Assembly (NCBI GenBank): GCA_910577785.1
Contig: CAJTNT010000014.1
Coordinates: 22,178-86,177 of the forward strand
Length of the DNA stretch: 64,000 nt
Source: an uncultured Lachnospiraceae bacterium
GTDB lineage: Bacteria > Bacillota > Clostridia > Lachnospirales > Lachnospiraceae
Reading direction: 5' to 3'
The notes under the pieces were generated by a model. That model saw only the letters and a program-made list of their open reading frames with translations, was not told where the DNA came from and made no database searches. The translations under genes were made by a program, and so were the position numbers. Shown piece after piece: positions 52,077-60,863 of this stretch. Position 1 is the first letter of the stretch; each line of letters starts with the position of its first letter.

Positions 52077-52391
52077 ATGGAGAATTACTTTTTTGAGGCA
52101 GAGAAGGAGAAATCCCCAGACAAAGTATTTGTGCTGATTATCTATGACATTGTGGACAATAAGCGCCGGACGAAGCTGGCCAAATATCTCCAGGGATTTG
52201 GCTTCTGGGTGCAGAAATCTGCGTTTGAGGCCGTTATCCCCAAGAAAAAATACCAGAAGCTATTGCAGGGCATCCCTAATTTTGTCGGAAGCATGGACAG
52301 CGTCAAGGTATATAAGATCATTGGCAGCGGCCAGGTCACTGCCTTTGGGAAAAACATGGATTTACAGGAAGAAGATATCATTGTATTATAG
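52077..52391 (+). CDS. cas2: CRISPR-associated protein Cas2
   Basis: The protein of 104 residues has the Cas2 ferredoxin fold: KVFVLIIYDIVDNKRRTKLAKYLQGFGFWVQKSAFEAVI, with the first-strand Asp, and ends FGKNMDLQEEDIIVL. It forms the Cas1-Cas2 integration complex. ATG at 52077 has a GAGGTGAGGG site; an in-frame GTG at 52068 overlaps the cas1 stop and is a possible alternative. csm6 begins about 30 nt after its stop. Confidence 0.95.
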   Translation: MENYFFEAEKEKSPDKVFVLIIYDIVDNKRRTKLAKYLQGFGFWVQKSAFEAVIPKKKYQKLLQGIPNFVGSMDSVKVYKIIGSGQVTAFGKNMDLQEEDIIVL

Positions 52392-52420
52392 CGAATGATG
52401 TGATAAGGGAGAGAAGAAAA

Positions 52421-53713
52421 ATGAGAGTACTATTCAGTGCCATTGGCAGCACAGATCCTATTTCAAACTGCGCGGACGGTGGGATGCTGCATATCTGCAG
52501 GGTTTATAAGCCAGATAAAGTATATCTGTACCTGTCAAAAGAAATGTGCATATACCATGACATGGATGACCGCTATCGGAAGTCGATCCATCTGCTGGGA
52601 GCAGATTTGGGATGGCATTGCGAGATAGAGATTATCCGTGACGAAACGATGGAAAATGTACAGATTTTCGATGCGTTTATTGATGTTTTCGAAAAGATTG
52701 TCAACGAGATCCGGGAGAAAGACCAGCCGGAAGAGCTTCTTTTGAACGTTTCCTCCGGCACCCCGGCAATGAAATGTTCGCTGCAGATTATCTCCATGCT
52801 CTGGAATAACATCCAGGCAATCCAGGTTTCGACGCCGTTAAAATCCAGCAATGTACGGCATGAGGATAAAAAGACATATGACCTGGAACTGCAGTGGGAA
52901 TGCAATGATGACCGTTGTGAGGATTTTATAAACCGCTGCATTGTATCAGACGCAAAGCGCCTGCTGGACCGGATCCGCAAAGAGAATATCCAAAAATACA
53001 TCCAGGCATATGACTACGAGGCGGCAGAGACAATGGCGAGGACCCTTTATATACAGCCTTCCGATGAGTTCTGGGGCTGCCTGGATATCGCGATTGCGCG
53101 CAACAAGCTGAATCTGCAGTATCTCAACGGCGTACGAAAAAAATACGAGGTAGAGGACTGGTTCCCGATTGTGCGGGCGCGGGAAATGGAAGAGTATGAA
53201 TACCTGCTGGCGATGCAGGCAAAATTGTGGCGGAAGCAATACATAGATTTTATCCGGGACGTGACCCCCATCTATTTTTCGTTTTCAGAGAAAGTCTTAA
53301 AGAGGCATGGCGGCCTCTCCTTTTCAGATATTGGAAACCAGAATATGGATGGCGTCTGGTGCCTATCGATAGAGAAGTTAAGGGCAAATAATATAAAGCC
53401 AGATAAGCGGTGGGGAAATTACACAAATATTTCATCCTATAATATCCTGAAAATTATGCAGCAGGCCTGCAGCGATCAAAAACTGCTGAAGCTGCTAAAG
53501 GATATACGGACGGTGGAGCGTGAGGTACGAAACCTGGCAGCCCATGAAATTGTAGGCGTTACTAGGAGCTGGATTGTGAGAAGGACAAAGTTCCAGCCAG
53601 AAACCATTATGGACATGCTGTTCTGCCTGGCAAAATATGCGGGGCTGCATATTACGGCAGAGAACCGGGAGGCTTATCGGGTGATGAACAGGAAGCTGCA
53701 GGATTTATTGTGA
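52421..53713 (+). CDS. csm6: Csm6, CARF-HEPN ribonuclease
   Basis: The 430-residue protein has an N-terminal CARF domain (MRVLFSAIGSTDPISN, and LLNVSSGTPAMKCSLQII near residue 108), which binds cyclic oligoadenylate made by Cas10. The C-terminal HEPN domain has the R-x4-H motif RNLAAH (Arg370, His375). It is a non-specific RNase switched on during infection. The ATG at 52421 follows AAGGGAGAG and fits the family start; the in-frame upstream ATG at 52400 is less likely. It ends the CRISPR locus. Confidence 0.9.
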   Translation: MRVLFSAIGSTDPISNCADGGMLHICRVYKPDKVYLYLSKEMCIYHDMDDRYRKSIHLLGADLGWHCEIEIIRDETMENVQIFDAFIDVFEKIVNEIREKDQPEELLLNVSSGTPAMKCSLQIISMLWNNIQAIQVSTPLKSSNVRHEDKKTYDLELQWECNDDRCEDFINRCIVSDAKRLLDRIRKENIQKYIQAYDYEAAETMARTLYIQPSDEFWGCLDIAIARNKLNLQYLNGVRKKYEVEDWFPIVRAREMEEYEYLLAMQAKLWRKQYIDFIRDVTPIYFSFSEKVLKRHGGLSFSDIGNQNMDGVWCLSIEKLRANNIKPDKRWGNYTNISSYNILKIMQQACSDQKLLKLLKDIRTVEREVRNLAAHEIVGVTRSWIVRRTKFQPETIMDMLFCLAKYAGLHITAENREAYRVMNRKLQDLL

Positions 53714-53918
53714 TTAAGGTGATGGGCATTTAAGGAACCGTTTCTCCGTTACTTTATAAGCCAGTCTGACGTTATGTTCCGATTCCAACATGCCATGTCC
53801 GTGGCAGCCGTTCTATATTCCATAAGATGTTCCTTTCTTCTGGAAAGCCGTGTTTCCCTTGGTGTTTCCCATGGCGGAAGCGGGGCTTTCCGGGAAAATT
53901 AAATAGTAAAGCAGGTTC

Positions 53919-54278
53919 TTACATATTTTCTAAAACTCCGCCATAAGAGCGGATGATTTCTTCCTCAAGTTTTTGGAATTGAGGAATGTATGTGTCTAAG
54001 ATTCGCTGTACTAGCTCCTTGGCTGCATTCCCATTGTAGATATGAGCCATGCTGTACCTGTCATTCAGCATATCCAGCCAAAGTTCTCCATCAAAAAAGG
54101 ATAAATCAAGTAGGCTTCTTTCGTAGGCCAATAGTTTTTTCAGTACCTTCCAGCCTAATTCAAACTGTATGGAAAATTTATCAATAATCCCGCTGATAAT
54201 AAATGCATTGTCCAGCGGCTCTTGGTCAGCCTGTTCAAGGACACGTAAGTTGGAAATATAATTCTCAAATTTTTTCAT
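53919..54278 (-). CDS. HI0074-like nucleotidyltransferase substrate-binding protein, orphan
   Basis: The 119-residue helical protein (MKKFENYISNLRVLEQADQEPLDNAFIISGIIDKFSIQFELGWKVLKKLLAYE, then FDGELWLDMLNDRYSMAHIYN) fits the HI0074 family, helical four-bundle partners of minimal nucleotidyltransferases and part of the HEPN-like superfamily. RxxxxH-like RYSMAH is visible. A nucleotidyltransferase partner is usually adjacent, but none is found in the 205 nt downstream or 235 nt upstream. Start at 54278 has GGGAAGA upstream on the minus strand; the longer frame to 54599 is not supported. Confidence 0.8.
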   Translation of the reverse strand: MKKFENYISNLRVLEQADQEPLDNAFIISGIIDKFSIQFELGWKVLKKLLAYERSLLDLSFFDGELWLDMLNDRYSMAHIYNGNAAKELVQRILDTYIPQFQKLEEEIIRSYGGVLENM

Positions 54279-54513
54279 ATAGGATCTTCCCTTCCGTTTG
54301 GAACGATTGCCAAAGCTCATCCTGTAGGTTTCCATCCAAATTAATAATACCATATTAAATATTTGTTGAGAAAATGCGGTATTTATGGTAAAGTAGTAAC
54401 AGTTCCATAGTTTTGCGCCATCTTTTATGCTGTGAACGGCAGGCGCTTCCGCAGGTTGGACGAATACCGGCGTGAAATAACGCCTAACTCCCAAAGACGA
54501 AGGAGGGACTTTT

Positions 54514-55152
54514 TTGGAAAAAGAAGAAAAACCCAAGAGCAGAAGCCATTTCCGCAGTAAATTTATAAGGATCGCCGTCTTGCTGGCGTTCCTCGGCATA
54601 GGCCTCTATGCCTGGCTCCATCTGTTTGACAGGGACAAGGAAGCCGATGAGAAAATCACCGTAATCACCGAGTCATCCCTTGAGAAGATCCTGCAGATTA
54701 GCGACCTGTCCTCTTACAAGGCCGTCTACAATGGCGTGGCATGCATCCCGGACAAGGAAGACAGCGGCAAGCCGTCCTACTACACGGCCTATGAAGCCGA
54801 GGTACAGGTGGGCATTGACATGGAGCAAATACAGATCCAGGTGGATGAGGAACAGAAAAAAGTAACCGTACAGCTCCCAGAGACTAAGATTAATGACGTA
54901 ATTGTGGATATGACGTCACTGGATTATATATTTGTTGATAAAAAAGCGGAGACGAAAGACGTTTCCAGCGAGGCTTATTCCGCCTGCATTGCAGACGTCA
55001 GGGAAGAAAGCGCGGCAAACGAGGAGATTATCCGCCTGGCCGAGGACAATACCATAGGCCTGGTGAAAGCGCTGTTGGAGCCGCTTTTCGAACAGCAGGA
55101 TAAGGATTATACGTTAGAAGTGAAATCTTCACCTTCTCAACTTGCGCAATAG
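54514..55152 (+). CDS. DUF4230 membrane-anchored protein
   Basis: The 212-residue protein has a basic N-terminus, one membrane segment (FIRIAVLLAFLGIGLYAWLHLF, about residues 18-39) and an outer domain with the DUF4230 pattern (SSLEKILQISDLSSYKAVYNGVACI, EAEVQVGIDMEQIQIQVDEEQKKVTVQLPETKI). The start is TTG at 54514 after GAAGGAGGGA. The family is of unknown function. A second DUF4230 protein follows, so the two may act together at the envelope. Confidence 0.8.
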   Translation: MEKEEKPKSRSHFRSKFIRIAVLLAFLGIGLYAWLHLFDRDKEADEKITVITESSLEKILQISDLSSYKAVYNGVACIPDKEDSGKPSYYTAYEAEVQVGIDMEQIQIQVDEEQKKVTVQLPETKINDVIVDMTSLDYIFVDKKAETKDVSSEAYSACIADVREESAANEEIIRLAEDNTIGLVKALLEPLFEQQDKDYTLEVKSSPSQLAQ

Positions 55153-55261
55153 ATGAAATAACGCATGTTAAGCGCCGGCCGAAACGCGGCGCCGTAAGCT
55201 TGATATTCCCTTGCTTGCGGCAGGGTGTTCGATTCAGAATTTCACAAAGGAGAGATTACAT

Positions 55262-55867
55262 ATGGCATATATGGCAAAAAAAGCATCCTATCTTCTGGCC
55301 ATCCTCATCCTGCTGTCTGCCCTTGCAGGCTGCGGCGCTCCAGAAGAGGAGGAGACAATCAAAAAAGACGTTGGCCTGAACCGCAAGCAGATGCAGAACA
55401 TCTGTGAGCTGGCAACGCTGGAATGCTACTATCATAACACGGCAAAATTAAATAAGGAAAACAAAATACTTTGGTGGGATACCAACACCGAGCTGTGGGT
55501 GGAATATTCCGGCATTGTAAGGGTAGGCGTGGAAATCAGCGATTTTGATATGAAGGTAGAGGGCAGCCAGGTTACCATTACCATGCCCCAGGCGAGGATT
55601 TTAAGCTGCGAGGTAGATGAAAATTCCCTTAAGCCAGACTCCTACCTGGTCAGCAAACAGGGATTGGGCGCCAAGGATATCACGGCAGACGACCAGACAG
55701 AGGCCTTCAGGGCAGCTCAGGAGAATATGCAGCAGGCAGCAGAGGCGGACACAGCTTTGCTCCTGCAAGGCCAGCAGCGCGCCCAGGAGCTGCTGGAAAA
55801 ATATGTAAAAAACGTTGGGGAGGCCATTGGCGAGTCCTATGAGGTGGAATGGATAACGGCAGAATAG
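55262..55867 (+). CDS. DUF4230 lipoprotein
   Basis: The 201-residue protein begins with a lipoprotein signal (LLAILILLSALAGCG, lipobox LAGC, Cys about residue 23) and then a DUF4230 domain (ELATLECYYHNTAKLNKENKI, GIVRVGVEISDFDMKVEGSQVTITMPQARIL). The start at 55262 follows AAAGGAGAG; an in-frame start at 55211 is unlikely. It lies 109 nt after the TM-anchored paralogue. Function unknown; the pair differ in anchoring. Confidence 0.8.
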   Translation: MAYMAKKASYLLAILILLSALAGCGAPEEEETIKKDVGLNRKQMQNICELATLECYYHNTAKLNKENKILWWDTNTELWVEYSGIVRVGVEISDFDMKVEGSQVTITMPQARILSCEVDENSLKPDSYLVSKQGLGAKDITADDQTEAFRAAQENMQQAAEADTALLLQGQQRAQELLEKYVKNVGEAIGESYEVEWITAE

Positions 55868-55994
55868 ATTTGGTCGTATTATCCAATATTTCATCAAGGC
55901 GCCCCTGATTTTAGATGAAAATCACTAAAATTTATTTTTTTCCTTGCCAAACCAAATATTCTGTGCTAAGATTACCCATAACCAAAATATTAAC

Positions 55995-56305
55995 ATAGTA
56001 AAGCGTTGAAGGAGACTCTTGCTTTCAGAAGCCGACAGGAATATGGCGTCACCGACTGAGAGCGCCGTTTGGAAGAGGGAGCAAAGGGAACACTCTGGAG
56101 CAGGCTGGCTGAACAGTTCTAGGGAATTTGCCCGTTACAGGCAAGTAGGCCAGCACGTTGTGCGCGTTAAGCATAAGAGTGGGAGAGCCATCCCATGCCG
56201 CATGCGGGGCATTGCGGGCAGACAGATGGTTTTCCAATGTGGGTGGTACCGCGGATAAGATGATTATTCGCCCTGGAATACGAAGATGTGTTCCAGGGCG
56301 TTTTT
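55995..56305 (+). promoter_or_regulatory. T-box riboswitch controlling aspS
   Basis: The antiterminator motif GGGTGGTACCGCGG (56241-56254) is the conserved T-box. It is followed by a terminator CGCCCTGGAA (56269-56278) / TTCCAGGGCG (56291-56300) with a T run. About 240 nt of structured leader precede it. Uncharged tRNA would stabilise the antiterminator and allow aspS expression. A GAC triplet at 56034-56036 could be the Asp specifier; the Stem I fold was not solved. The 5' boundary is approximate. Confidence 0.9.
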
Positions 56306-56499
56306 CTATGGCAAATTGTCAGGTAATTTTCGCTAAAAACGGGAAATTAACAGCTACGATGTGCCGGCCATGCGAAAATAATGCAAAAATAGATCCTGCG
56401 CTGCCCTTTGTGTATGATTCTATACTTGTAAGGAACGCAGGAAGAGCCGCAGCAGATGCAGGGTGCCGCCCAGGCGCTTTTGGAAAGGAAGTGGAAAAG

Positions 56500-58245
56500 A
56501 TGAGCAACATTTATAGAGATGTAACATTAGCCCAAGTAACCGAAGGTGACATTGGAAGGACAGTCCGCATTGCCGGCTGGGTAGAGAATATCCGCGACCA
56601 TGGCGGCGTATCCTTCCTTGATATCCGGGATATGTATGCTGTGATGCAGGTGGTGATCCGCGAGGGCAGGCTGCTGGAAGGCATCCGCAAGGAGCAGGCC
56701 GTGTCCATTGCCGGGCCGATTGAGAAACGGGACGAGGAGACTTATAACCCCAAAATCCCTACCGGCACGATAGAGCTGGAAGCGAAGGAAATCCAGGTCT
56801 TAGGCGAGGTATACGTCCCCCTGCCCTTTGAGGTGATGACGAGCCGGGAAGTCCGCGAGGATGTGCGCCTGAAATACCGTTACCTTGACCTGCGCAACCA
56901 GAAGGTCAAAGACAACCTCATTTTCCGCTCCAAGGTCATTGCCTTCCTGCGGCAGAAAATGACGGAGATGGGCTTCCTGGAAATCCAGACCCCCATCTTG
57001 AGCGCTTCATCCCCGGAGGGCGCTAGGGATTACATTGTGCCTTCCCGCAAATACAAGGGCAAATTTTATGCCCTGCCCCAGGCGCCGCAGCAGTACAAGC
57101 AGCTGCTGATGGTATCCGGCTTTGATAAGTATTTCCAGATTGCCCCCTGCTTCCGTGATGAGGACGCCAGGGCAGACCGCTCCCCCGGGGAGTTCTACCA
57201 GCTGGATTTTGAAATGAGCTTTGCCACCCAGGAGGATGTGTTCCGGGTAGGGGAAGAAGTGCTTTCTGCCACCTTTGCCAAATTTGCCCCAGAGGGAAGC
57301 CAGGTAACCCAGGCCCCTTACCCTATTTTCAGTTACCGCCAGGCGATGCTGGAATTTGGCACCGACAAGCCAGACCTGCGCAACCCTTTACGCATTATAG
57401 ATTTGACGGATTTCTTCCAGAAATGCACCTTCCGGCCATTTTTGGGCAAAACGGTAAGGGCAATCCGCGTTCATGCCGAAATGTCTAAGGGGTTCCATGA
57501 GAAGTTACTGAAGTTTGCCACAGGCCTCGGCATGGGCGGGCTGGGATATCTGGAAGTGATGGAAGATGGAAGCTACAAAGGCCCGATTGACAAATTTATC
57601 CCAGGGGATCTGAAGCAGGAGTTTGGCGCCTTGGCAGGCTTAGAGGCCGGGGACACGATTTTCTTTATGGCGGATAAGGAAGAGCGGGCGGCCTGCTATG
57701 CTGGCATGATCCGCACAGAGCTTGGGGAAAAGCTGGGGCTGATGGAGGAAAATGCCTTCCGTTTCTGCTATGTCAATGATTTTCCCATGTTTGAGCGCGA
57801 CCCGCAGACCAAACAGATCGGCTTTACCCATAACCCCTTCTCCATGCCTCAGGGCGGCCTGGAAGCCCTGCAGGCCAAGGATCCGCTGGAAATCCTGGCT
57901 TACCAATACGACATTGTCTGCAACGGCATTGAGCTGTCTTCCGGGGCAGTCCGCAACCACGACCTGCAGGTCATGGTGAAGGCCTTTGAGATCGCAGGCT
58001 ATGACGAGGAAACGTTAAAGCGCAAGTTTGGCGCACTGTACCAGGCCTTTCAGTTTGGCGCCCCGCCCCATGCCGGCATGGCGCCAGGCATTGACCGCAT
58101 GCTGATGCTGCTGCGCGGGGAAGAGAATATCCGCGAAGTGATTGCATTTCCGATGAATGGAAATGCACAGGATCTGATGTGCGGGGCCCCAGGCGAAGCA
58201 ACCGAGCAGCAGCTGCGGGAAGTGCATATCAAAATCCGCGGGTAA
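56500..58245 (+). CDS. aspS: Aspartyl-tRNA synthetase
   Basis: The 581-residue class II synthetase has an N-terminal OB anticodon-binding domain (DIGRTVRIAGWVENIRDHGGVSFLDIRD), motif 2 region (QLDFEMSF, RDEDARADRSPGEFYQ), the bacterial insert GAD domain (about residues 290-420) and motif 3 (GMAPGIDRMLMLLRGEENIREVIAFP). With GatCAB next door and no asnS in view, it may be the non-discriminating type. Start at 56500 fits MSNIYRDVTLAQV and has GGAAAGGAAG upstream; the frame further upstream to 56158 lies in the T-box leader. Confidence 0.95.
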   Translation: MSNIYRDVTLAQVTEGDIGRTVRIAGWVENIRDHGGVSFLDIRDMYAVMQVVIREGRLLEGIRKEQAVSIAGPIEKRDEETYNPKIPTGTIELEAKEIQVLGEVYVPLPFEVMTSREVREDVRLKYRYLDLRNQKVKDNLIFRSKVIAFLRQKMTEMGFLEIQTPILSASSPEGARDYIVPSRKYKGKFYALPQAPQQYKQLLMVSGFDKYFQIAPCFRDEDARADRSPGEFYQLDFEMSFATQEDVFRVGEEVLSATFAKFAPEGSQVTQAPYPIFSYRQAMLEFGTDKPDLRNPLRIIDLTDFFQKCTFRPFLGKTVRAIRVHAEMSKGFHEKLLKFATGLGMGGLGYLEVMEDGSYKGPIDKFIPGDLKQEFGALAGLEAGDTIFFMADKEERAACYAGMIRTELGEKLGLMEENAFRFCYVNDFPMFERDPQTKQIGFTHNPFSMPQGGLEALQAKDPLEILAYQYDIVCNGIELSSGAVRNHDLQVMVKAFEIAGYDEETLKRKFGALYQAFQFGAPPHAGMAPGIDRMLMLLRGEENIREVIAFPMNGNAQDLMCGAPGEATEQQLREVHIKIRG

Positions 58246-58342
58246 GGCAGGAATATGCATAAATAAGTTGCTTTGCAAAGGGGAGGGCACCCATACAAAA
58301 CGCCGCGGATGAAAAGGTGTTACAGTTAGAAAGGAGCATAGA

Positions 58343-59227
58343 TTGAAGCATTTAGGGACGAAACAGATTAATACGCCGCGATTGCTTTTAAGGCGTTTTA
58401 CGATAGAGGATGCGCCAAAGATGTATGGCGACTGGGCATCCGATGAGGAGGTCACCCGGTATCTTTTATGGGCGGCACATAAGAGCCAGGAAGAGACGGA
58501 AAGCCTTTTGAAGAGCTGGGCAGAGGATTATAAAAATGCAGCGGCTTATCTGTGGTGCATCGAATGGAAAGAGACGGCAGAGCCTATCGGCAGCATTGGC
58601 GTGACAAAAATGATAGAGCAGGCGCAGCTTGTGGAACTAGGCTATTTCATCAGCAGGCGCTATTGGCATCAGGGGATTGCCACAGAGGCGCTGCAGGCCG
58701 TGATGGATTTCTTCTTCGATGAGGTAGGGGTAAACCGCGTAGAATCCCGCCATGACCCAAGGAATCCTTATTCTGGCAAGGTGATGGAAGCATGCGGGAT
58801 GCGCTACGAAGGCACAAGAATCGAAGCAGACTTTAACAATTCCGGTATCTGCGATGAAGTCCTTTACGGCCTTACCAGAAAGCAGCGCGCCGAAGCCCAG
58901 GTGAGGAAAAGTGGCAAATATGTCCAATCGGCTCATCAGAATACGATTTCCGATGAAATGATTGACTATGTGGGGATACTGGCAAAATTAGAGCTGTCTC
59001 CTGAAGAGAAAGAACGTGCCAAAAAAGACATGGGAGAAATGCTGGATTATATTGATAAGCTGAATGAACTGGACACCACAGGCATAGAGCCCATGTCCCA
59101 TATCTTTCCCATGACAAACGTTTTCCGGGAAGACGTGGTTACAAATGGAGACGACAGCGAGAACATGCTCCAAAACGCCCCGGAAGTAAAGAATGGAAGC
59201 TACGTAGTACCCAAAACGGTGGAATAA
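58343..59227 (+). CDS. gatC: GNAT acetyltransferase fused to GatC
   Basis: The 294-residue product has two parts. Residues 1-185 are a RimJ-like GNAT domain (TPRLLLRRFTIEDAPKMYGDW, LGYFISRRYWHQGIATEALQAVMDFFFDEVGVNRVESRHDPRNPYSGKVMEACGMRYEG). Residues 200-294 are a complete GatC (ISDEMIDYVGILAKLELSPEEKERAKKDMGEMLDYIDKLNELDTTGIEPMSH). GatC alone is about 95 residues. The frame is unbroken from TTG 58343 (AAGGAG upstream), so it is a true fusion unless an internal start is used. gatA and gatB follow. Confidence 0.85.
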   Translation: MKHLGTKQINTPRLLLRRFTIEDAPKMYGDWASDEEVTRYLLWAAHKSQEETESLLKSWAEDYKNAAAYLWCIEWKETAEPIGSIGVTKMIEQAQLVELGYFISRRYWHQGIATEALQAVMDFFFDEVGVNRVESRHDPRNPYSGKVMEACGMRYEGTRIEADFNNSGICDEVLYGLTRKQRAEAQVRKSGKYVQSAHQNTISDEMIDYVGILAKLELSPEEKERAKKDMGEMLDYIDKLNELDTTGIEPMSHIFPMTNVFREDVVTNGDDSENMLQNAPEVKNGSYVVPKTVE

Positions 59228-59338
59228 TGTGGAAAAATTTCCATTGCCCCGTCTGCGTGGGGGATGGCTTGCCCAGGCCATCGTCCCGTTAGCCGCCAAA
59301 GTACTTGTTAGCCACCCAAAAAGAAAGAGGTATCCCTT

Positions 59339-60775
59339 ATGTTAGAAGAAATCAGAACCTTTACCGCAGTACAGCTTGCGGAGAAAATAAAAATACGAGA
59401 AATCAGCGTCATCGAGGCCGTGAAAGCCACCCTGGAACAGATGGAACACGCAGAAGGTTTGCTGAATGCTTATGTTACCGTAGACCAGGAAGGCGCCTTG
59501 CGCCAGGCGCAAGAGGTCCAGGAAAAAATAGACAATGGAACCCTTGCTTCCCCCTTGGCAGGCGTCCCTGTCGCCATCAAGGACAATCTGTGTACTGCCG
59601 GGATGCGCACGACCTGCAGTTCCAAAATCCTTGAAAATTTCATCCCCACCTATACTGCTGAAGCCGTGCAGAACCTAATCCGTGCAGGCGCAGTCATTAT
59701 TGGCAAGACAAATATGGATGAATTTGCCATGGGCAGCACCACCGAGACCTCTGCCTTTGGTGTCACCAGGAATCCCAGCAACTTTGCCCATGTGCCAGGC
59801 GGTTCCTCCGGCGGCAGCTGCGCCGCCGTCGCAGCCAGGGAATGCTTCTATGCCCTGGGTTCCGATACCGGCGGATCCATCCGCCAGCCCAGTTCCTTCT
59901 GCGGCGTGACTGGCTTAAAGCCTACCTATGGCACGGTTTCCCGCTATGGCCTGATTGCCTATGGCTCATCGCTGGATCAGATTGGGCCGATTGCCCGTGA
60001 TGTTGCAGACTGCGCCGCCATCCTTGAGGTCATTGCCTCTTACGACAAGAAGGATTCCACCTCCCTAAAGCGTGGGGATACCGACTTTACATCTGCCCTG
60101 CATGATAACGTAAAAGGTATGAAAATTGGCATTCCCCAGGATTATTTCGGCGAGGGACTGAATCCGGAAGTAAAAGCCGCCGTCCTTGCCGCCGCCAGGG
60201 TATTCGAAGAAAAAGGCGCAGTGATAGAGGAATTTGACTTAAGCCTAGTGGAATATGCCATCCCTGCTTACTATGTGATTGCCTGTGCGGAAGCCAGCTC
60301 CAACCTGGCGCGTTTTGACGGCGTGAAATATGGTTACCGCACGCCATCTGACGGGGGCCTGCACCAGATGTATAAAAAGTCCCGTTCGGAAGGCTTCGGT
60401 TCGGAAGTAAAGCGCCGCATTATGCTGGGCTCCTTTGTCCTAAGCTCCGGTTATTACGATGCTTACTACCTAAAAGCCCTGCGTACTAAGGCTCTGATTA
60501 AGCAGGCCTTTGACCGCGCCTTCCAGAAATACGATATTATCCTCGGGCCCACCGCCCCCACGACTGCCCCCAAAATCGGCAGCAGCCTGAGCGATCCCCT
60601 GAAAATGTACTTAGGGGACATTTATACGATTTCTGTAAACCTGGCAGGCCTCCCCGCCATTTCCATTCCCTGCGGGCAGGATGCCCAAGGATTGCCCATT
60701 GGGCTGCAGCTAATTGGCGATTGCTTCCAGGAGAAAAAGATTATCCAGGCTGCCTATACCTATGAGCAGGCGTAG
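59339..60775 (+). CDS. gatA: Asp-tRNA(Asn)/Glu-tRNA(Gln) amidotransferase subunit A
   Basis: The 478-residue amidase releases ammonia from glutamine for transamidation. The amidase-signature region is clear: GVPVAIKDNLC (catalytic Lys), FAMGSTTETSAFGVTRNPSNFAHVPGGSSGGSCAAVAAREC (cis-Ser, Ser nucleophile region) and GSDTGGSIRQPSSFCGVTGLKPTYGTVSRYG. Length is close to normal. AGAAAGAGG precedes the start. It lies between gatC and gatB as in most Clostridia. Confidence 0.97.
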   Translation: MLEEIRTFTAVQLAEKIKIREISVIEAVKATLEQMEHAEGLLNAYVTVDQEGALRQAQEVQEKIDNGTLASPLAGVPVAIKDNLCTAGMRTTCSSKILENFIPTYTAEAVQNLIRAGAVIIGKTNMDEFAMGSTTETSAFGVTRNPSNFAHVPGGSSGGSCAAVAARECFYALGSDTGGSIRQPSSFCGVTGLKPTYGTVSRYGLIAYGSSLDQIGPIARDVADCAAILEVIASYDKKDSTSLKRGDTDFTSALHDNVKGMKIGIPQDYFGEGLNPEVKAAVLAAARVFEEKGAVIEEFDLSLVEYAIPAYYVIACAEASSNLARFDGVKYGYRTPSDGGLHQMYKKSRSEGFGSEVKRRIMLGSFVLSSGYYDAYYLKALRTKALIKQAFDRAFQKYDIILGPTAPTTAPKIGSSLSDPLKMYLGDIYTISVNLAGLPAISIPCGQDAQGLPIGLQLIGDCFQEKKIIQAAYTYEQA

Positions 60776-60863
60776 CCATAGGGTGGCTGCCTTAAAACAG
60801 ACGTTCCATTTCATATGGAAGCGCTTGAGCAACAGATACCTTAAAAATTAGGAGGATTCACCC

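Noticed and set aside
56158..56499. N-terminal extension of aspS
   Set aside because: The extension covers the T-box terminator and leader; family alignment starts at 56500.
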